DNA of 16,234 nt from Parachlorella kessleri (lineage: Eukaryota > Chlorophyta > Trebouxiophyceae > Chlorellales > Chlorellaceae). This document shows, piece by piece, positions 11,801 to 16,234 of this stretch. A program made the position numbers and the translations under genes. The notes below the pieces were generated by a model, which saw only the letters and a program-made list of their open reading frames with translations, had not been told where the DNA came from and did no database searches. The stretch spans positions 1 through 16,234 of the forward strand of contig BBXU01002104.1 of assembly GCA_001598975.1 (NCBI GenBank), in the 5' to 3' direction. The stretch's first letter is position 1. The number at the start of each line of letters is the position of its first letter.

Positions 11801-14535
11801 AGCCTGCCACTGACGAGACAACACTCCTCCTGCACTGGTCCACTGGCTGATCCCGTCGCCCACCGGAAGCCCACCCGACAACGAGCAGTACAGCAGCACA
11901 TCTCGCAAATACCAGTGCAGAGTGCTGTTTGGCACAGTCAGCGGTAACTAAATCACACGCTGAAGCAGGAGGAAGAGTCACTGCCCCCCGCCTGACTGCC
12001 CGCCCGCCCGCCCGCCCACCCGTAGCAGCTTCTGCGCGAGGCCGATGGCAATGACCCCCGCGGAGCAGCCCATGCCCCCCAGGTGGTACGAGTCAATGTC
12101 GGCCCGCATCTTGAAGTGGTTGATGATCATGGCTGCAGCAAGCACGACGTGGGATAGCTAAACACATGCTGCGCTACAGCTTCGACGACAGCAATCGCTG
12201 CACTCACAACGAAGTGTCGCATACATTACATGGTACGCTCACTGACAAGCACCGAGGCAGGCGCGCGGTGGCTTATTACACACAGCCACGCAAACTGGGC
12301 AGAATGACATGCCAGCATGGCCGCCATGGATGCATGGCCATCTAACGAGCGCACCTGAGAGCGATGGTGTGGGGTTAAAGAGGGAACAGTTGGTCACCAG
12401 CACGTCAACCTGCCTGGGTTTGATCCCTGCAGAGGTGCATGCGGCCAAGCCATATAGGGTGTTCAAGTGACTCTGCACAGGCTTGGGGGCCCCCTACGGA
12501 ATAAGCCCCAGCAGACCACCAGCTGTCGTCCATGAGAAGGAATGAAACAAGCTGAGTTTCACCTCCACTTAATTAAGCAGGCAGGTCCTAGAAGCCCACA
12601 GCAGTGGCCCAGCAGCCAAGTGACAGGGATGCATGTCAAGCTTTCTGGGCATCCTAAGCAAACCTAGACGGCAATGGCATATTGCAGCGCCTGCCTGCAC
12701 ACTGATCCTCTAGAGCTGCCACGTATGCCCAAGGTCTGAGACCGAGCCCAGATGAAGGCTGGGCACCAGCCTTTCTTGGCTGAAATCCAGCCTCCCCAGG
12801 CCTGTGCGAGCCTCACACGCTTTTAACTCCGAACTGCTGCCGCAAACCGCGCACAACCCAATACGCTGCGCTGCGCGCCAACTGATCCCAACCCCTGTGC
12901 ACAGCGAGAGAGCTACTGGCCAATATCATGTCGCACGCAAGAGCGCCTCCGCGGCCGCAAACAGGAACAGCTGGCTACCGTTGCACTTGAACGGAAGCTT
13001 CACGCAGGAGCCCCTCACACAAGTCAATACCTCCCCGACCCAAACAGTCTGTCAGCGCCACAACAATACCTGTCTTGCGAAGCAGCTCCTCCACTGCTGG
13101 GTACAGCACCAGCTCGGCTTCTTGGCGAGCGGTCTCCATGTTGATCACAGGCGGCTCCAGGAATAGGGCGGGAGGGAAGAAGGTCTCCCCTGCAGACAGC
13201 ACCCGAGCCAGTGACCAGCTGTCCCCAAGCCCTGCCTTGGCCCGACATGCAACAGTACAAGCTGCGCTACACAAAGAAGCATGGAACCCGTATGATGCGT
13301 GCCCAGGGCTCAGGGCAGCGGCGCACTCGAAATAAGGAGCAGACACTGAAGTCCCAGCATGGAATGGCACTGCTGGCCAGCTGCGTTGGCGGGCCGCGTT
13401 CCAAGGACTTGCAGGTGCCCAACCCCTGAAACAACCCGCCCAACCCCTGAACCAAACCCTACCTGACAGCGCGCTCTTATTCAAGATGCGTTCCTGGAAG
13501 TCTAGGGCATCCTTGTCAAACCACTGCAGGAGGCACTGGCTGCAGCACTTAGCCCACCATGCAGCGCATGCTCCTTGTCCTGCAACCCTTACAGCCGGTC
13601 TAGCCATGTAAACAACACCTGTCAGAATGCTGCTGGTGACCGGGATCCAGTATACGACTAAACAATGCATTCTCAGTGTGAGGCCTTGGAGCACTTGCCT
13701 CCGCAAATTTGTCCTTTGGTTCAAAGCAGAAGATAGGATCCTTAACGCGGTAGAACAAATCGAACAGTTGTAGCCAAAACTAGTAATCACTCACCCCAGT
13801 CTTCTCAGAGCCCTTCATGAAGCGGTCATAGCGCACATTCAGCGACGGGTCTGGCCGATAGCACTCAAAGTCTAGCAAGTAGATAGGCTGTTTGCGCCAG
13901 GCACGTAGGGCTACTGCCAGCAGGGCCAGCGCAGCAAGCGCACCAGCGGCAAGGAGGTACACCTGTATAGACGTGCAAGTGGATACTATTCAAACTCTGA
14001 AAGCACACCTGGCGGTGGTGTCCCACCCCATCAGGACATGCACGGAAGCTGCCGTGGGTTCGAAAGGCTGTTTGCAGGGTCCCTTGGCACTGGCTACTGT
14101 TGCCTGCCTATAGCTGCTGGCGCAGTGGAGGGCTACTAGCGGGACCCCTTGGTACGGAAGGTGTATAGCGAAGAGAATCACATCACCCACCAGCTGAATA
14201 TCGGTGTGACGCTGCAGCAGTGCACCCCAGGCCGCCTGCAGCTGCCCGTCCTTGTAGGCATCGCGAGCGGCGGCCTGCAAATACCACACAGGGCCGACGC
14301 TTCGTGACAGGCGCTGGCTGAAACAGTACAACTGATCGGAGTAGCCCTGACGTAGCGACCGCCTCAACCCTGCCATCGGACAAGGTGAAGCGGGTCACCG
14401 GTATAGGCTGCGCACCGTGGCCGTATAGCTGAGGAAGCCCGCCCCCACCGCCAGGAGGTTTTTGGTGACAGAAAAGGTGCGCCTCAGCAAAGACGGCAAC
14501 CACCTAGGTGGGAACTCTGCAGCCAGTAGAAACAT
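8827..14535 (-). CDS. KCS: 3-ketoacyl-CoA synthase (very-long-chain fatty acid elongase condensing enzyme)
   Basis: KCS enzymes condense malonyl-CoA with a long-chain acyl-CoA as the first, chain-length-setting step of the ER fatty acid elongase. The 15-exon model encodes about 596 residues. A membrane segment [19 protein letters not shown] lies at 89-107, followed by the family motif [12 protein letters not shown]. Next come [18 protein letters not shown] (near 217-228), LGGMGCSAG with catalytic Cys251, [59 protein letters not shown] with His420, YGNTSSS with Asn453, and [17 protein letters not shown]. Cys-to-His is 169 residues and His-to-Asn is 33, matching Arabidopsis FAE1 (Cys223, His391, Asn424). 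After the usual end there is a hydrophilic tail of nearly 100 residues. The first two exons (45 and 43 residues) keep phase but are weakly conserved. The ATG at 14535 is one choice, and an upstream in-frame ATG at 14595 is possible. Confidence 0.95.
11998..12021. repeat. GCCC tandem repeat abutting a KCS splice donor
   Basis: The plus strand holds six CCC runs separated by single bases, so the minus-strand transcript has six GGG runs with one-base loops. The repeat begins at the last two bases of the exon encoding LGGMGCSAG and contains the donor GTGGGC (12019-12018 is the GT). Confidence 0.9.
13417..13459. repeat. Short imperfect tandem duplication in KCS intron
   Basis: The 14-base unit GCCCAACCCCTGAA occurs at 13417-13430 and again at 13438-13451, a 21-base period, with partial similarity continuing (ACAACC versus CCAAAC). 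It lies just inside the intron after the exon ending at 13463. Confidence 0.75.
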
Positions 14536-15076
14536 GCAGAGTAAGCAGTGCAGAGCTGCTTGACTACACCTGGAATACGCTGCTGTGTACGACAAAGCCC
14601 CATGACGGCCCAGGCGTATGGGATCAACATAAGTCTACAGACCATTAACACCAACTGATCGTGAGGCACAGATTACCTTGAGCCCGCTGCACTGAGCCGT
14701 TGGTGGGCGGCATTGCGGCCAGCTCTCAGTCTAGCAGCTGGGTGCTCGGATTTGAAGCCAGTCCCTGACAGTCCCTGTAAGGCCCCTTGGATTGACCTAA
14801 GTGGTGCCCCTGCGGAGAGCACCGCCTAGTTGTGCAGCGGTTTACCAATTTTTGAGTCGTAGGGCGCTGACGCTCCCTAGTTCCCTTCCCGCGGTTGGCG
14901 CTGCGAAGCACAAGCTGAGTCCCGAGAATAGACTCCATTTCAGTCTGCTAGGACATACATGAGGGCTTGCCAGATATTCATGCAGCGTGACCTGACGGAT
15001 CATTGACGATGCACATGTGAGCAGAAGGCCTTTAAGCTATCACGCCCATAGCTTCAACAGCCCTTAGTGCCCCACC
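14536..15076. promoter_or_regulatory. Shared upstream region of the divergent KCS and RED genes
   Basis: About 540 bases lie between the KCS start chosen here (minus) and the RED start (plus), so both promoters and 5' UTRs must sit here unless unseen 5' exons exist. Three TGAC-type half sites cluster at 14988-15008 (TGACC, TGACG, TGACG), a bZIP-like arrangement. A TTTAAG at 15031 could be a weak TATA-like element for RED. No ORF of known type was seen. The motif calls are suggestive only. Confidence 0.45.
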
Positions 15077-16141
15077 ATGGACGCTGATGACTATGGCGAG
15101 CAGCGCCCACTGTCGAACGCGGACTTCAGGCGCCTGCTGGAGACACCCAGGCCTGGGGCAGGCAAGAAGGAGGCAGGGGAGAAGAAGAAGCGGCCCAAGG
15201 GTGTTAAGCCCCAGAAACCCAAGCCTGGGCCCGAGGGAGATGCAGATGACGCTGGCTACAGGCAAGCGGTGCACGCAGTTCGTGAACTTGCTCAGGGGTA
15301 CTCGGTGACAGCAGTCTCCCTAGGGTCCTGGCCAGTTCGCTGGAGGGACTGTCACTTGACAGCACAGCGCTCATGACCTGGGTGACACACTCGCTCCAAT
15401 ATATCAACTGCTGGTGCTCAGGGGCGTTGGTTTCGCTTGATGTGGGTGGGCTTGAAAATTGGCCCTTCCTGGGCAGCGTGTACTTTTGAGTTCGGTGATG
15501 AGGTGGCACCTGTTTACTGCTTGAATAAGTATAGGCAGTCTCCTTCTGGGCTTGATACTGACTCTCTGGGCCACATGGTAAGGGGCTGTCTTCGCACTCA
15601 CCAGCAGGCACTGCTTGGTGGGGCTGAGACCAGAGCCACTGTTGAGCACCAGCCTGGATACCCATGCAAGAGTCACGCCCTGTGTGCAGGGACCGAGCAG
15701 CCGAGCGGCGCAAGGGCGTCAATGCTGACTTTGATGCCATCCCGGAGGACCTGGCGAACATATTGCAGGGTGGCCAGGTGTGCCTGGTGCTGCCCGTGAC
15801 TGGAAAAGCCCTATGGAGGATGAAGTTTCTGTGCTGCTGGAGGCAGCTCTAGCAACTCCTGATTTGGAGGCAGGCCATGCGTCTCACGCTGAGGACCTGT
15901 GGGTTAGAGGAAGTGGGACACCTGGCCACATTGTTTTCGGGCGGTGTACAGCGTGCACCTGACAAGTGTGAGGCCCAGTCGGCGGCTGCCTTGGAGTCAC
16001 ATGTCGCTGAGAATCTCGCTGCTCGCGGCGGAGGTGCAGGGAGGCTTGAACAAGCTGAGCTATGAGGAGTCAAAGTTCCTGGGAGGCGACATCGCCCACA
16101 CCCACTTGGTCAAAGGCCTGGATTTTGCGCTGCTACAAAAG
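15077..16141 (+). CDS. IK: RED/IK-type spliceosome protein (SMU2 homologue), 5' part of gene
   Basis: RED (IK; SMU2 in plants) partners SMU1 in the spliceosomal B complex and is needed for activation and for choice of some splice sites. Three exons give 125 residues: 15077-15261, 15690-15777 and 16040-16141. Residues 1-25 carry LSNADFRRLLETPR, followed by a Lys/Pro-rich stretch. YRDRAAERRKGVNADF starts at residue 61 and SKFLGGDIAHTHLVKGLD at 102, both RED N-domain hallmarks. The ATG has a strong CCACCATGG context, and an in-frame TAG four codons upstream fixes the start. Intron 1 (15262-15689) has a GC donor, with no nested feature seen in its 428 bases. Intron 2 is 15778-16039. After 16141 a GTAAGTG donor opens an intron that runs to the window edge, so most of the protein (over 500 residues in plants and animals) is outside. 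The linker between the second and third exons is somewhat short, so a small extra exon within 15778-16039 is possible. Confidence 0.9.
15259..15267 (+). other. IK: GC-AG intron donor in RED gene
   Basis: The exon ends TACAG|GCAAGC, a standard GC donor, and is joined to the acceptor GTGTGCAG|G at 15689/15690. The splice makes an Arg codon across the junction and restores YRDRAAERR, the most conserved N-terminal motif of the family. No GT near this point would do so. Confidence 0.85.
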
Positions 16142-16234
16142 GTAAGTGTCTCCCTTGTAGCTGCGGCCTCTGACGTGAGTGGGTGACAGGCCTTGGCCAT
16201 GGGAGCCAGCAAATTCATGGGTGGGTTTGGAGAG

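Larger units (their letters stand above)
8827..14535 (-). other. KCS: Exon map of the KCS gene (15 exons, minus strand)
   Basis: Exons in transcript order: 14535-14399, 14317-14191, 13962-13795, 13523-13463, 13189-13070, 12426-12355, 12132-12020, 11759-11648, 11378-11270, 11091-10985, 10571-10434, 10244-10160, 9868-9778, 9443-9300, 9033-8827. All are bounded by GT-AG and keep phase. Exons from 13962 onward are fixed by family similarity; the first two are inferred from phase and splice signals. Introns longer than 300 bases are 13069-12427, 10984-10572 and 9777-9444, and I recognised nothing nested in them. Confidence 0.85.

Noticed and set aside
12975..13790. 271-codon minus-strand open frame read as a single intronless gene
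   Set aside because: Two segments match KCS exons (13523-13463 and 13189-13070), and the rest is intron. It is kept only as the intron-retention finding.
14050..14066. GGTTCGAAA resembling a tRNA B box
   Set aside because: No matching A box at the right distance and no acceptor stem could be found on either strand.
14183..14503. 106-codon minus-strand frame overlapping the first KCS exons
   Set aside because: It is a different frame from the phase-consistent exons at 14535-14399 and 14317-14191, and it gives no join to the membrane-segment exon at 13962.
14745..14775. GGATTTGAAGCC resembling a reverse tRNA B box
   Set aside because: The T-stem does not pair and no cloverleaf can be drawn around it.
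1..16234. A novel defence, mobile or biosynthetic system
   Set aside because: All conserved coding signal is explained by three housekeeping genes with unrelated roles. No transposase, reverse transcriptase, terminal repeats, CRISPR-like array or virus-like gene was seen.

Overview
This is nuclear DNA from an intron-rich, fairly GC-rich eukaryote, most likely a chlorophyte green alga of the Chlamydomonadales type. The reasons are many short exons split by GT-AG and a few GC-AG introns of about 80-640 bases, plant-like protein sequences, and TGTAA elements of the kind algae use for polyadenylation. The genus cannot be fixed from the window alone. Three protein-coding genes were reconstructed by matching exons to conserved families and checking that reading phase is kept at every junction.

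(1) Positions 1-7380, minus strand: an importin beta family nuclear import receptor (importin-5 / KPNB3 / Pse1 type). The start codon and 18 exons are present, giving about 705 residues. Roughly the last 400 residues lie beyond the left edge.

(2) Positions 8827 to about 14535, minus strand: an apparently complete 15-exon 3-ketoacyl-CoA synthase (KCS/FAE1 type), the condensing enzyme of very-long-chain fatty acid elongation at the ER. The Cys/His/Asn catalytic residues are present with the family spacing. The start is uncertain, and there is an unusual charged C-terminal tail.

(3) Positions 15077-16234, plus strand: the first three exons (125 residues) of a RED/IK/SMU2 spliceosomal protein, running off the right edge.

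The KCS and RED genes are head to head across about 540 bases, which must hold both promoters. The KCS gene runs tail to head into the importin gene across about 1.45 kb, which holds the KCS 3' UTR and the importin promoter. The three genes have unrelated housekeeping roles (nuclear transport, lipid elongation, splicing) and do not look like a functional cluster. No RNA gene, transposase, CRISPR array or viral gene was recognised. The most notable points concern gene structure: GC-AG introns, a G-rich repeat forming a splice donor beside the catalytic exon, two in-frame stop-free introns, a KCS tail extension, and an animal-like N-terminus on the RED homologue.
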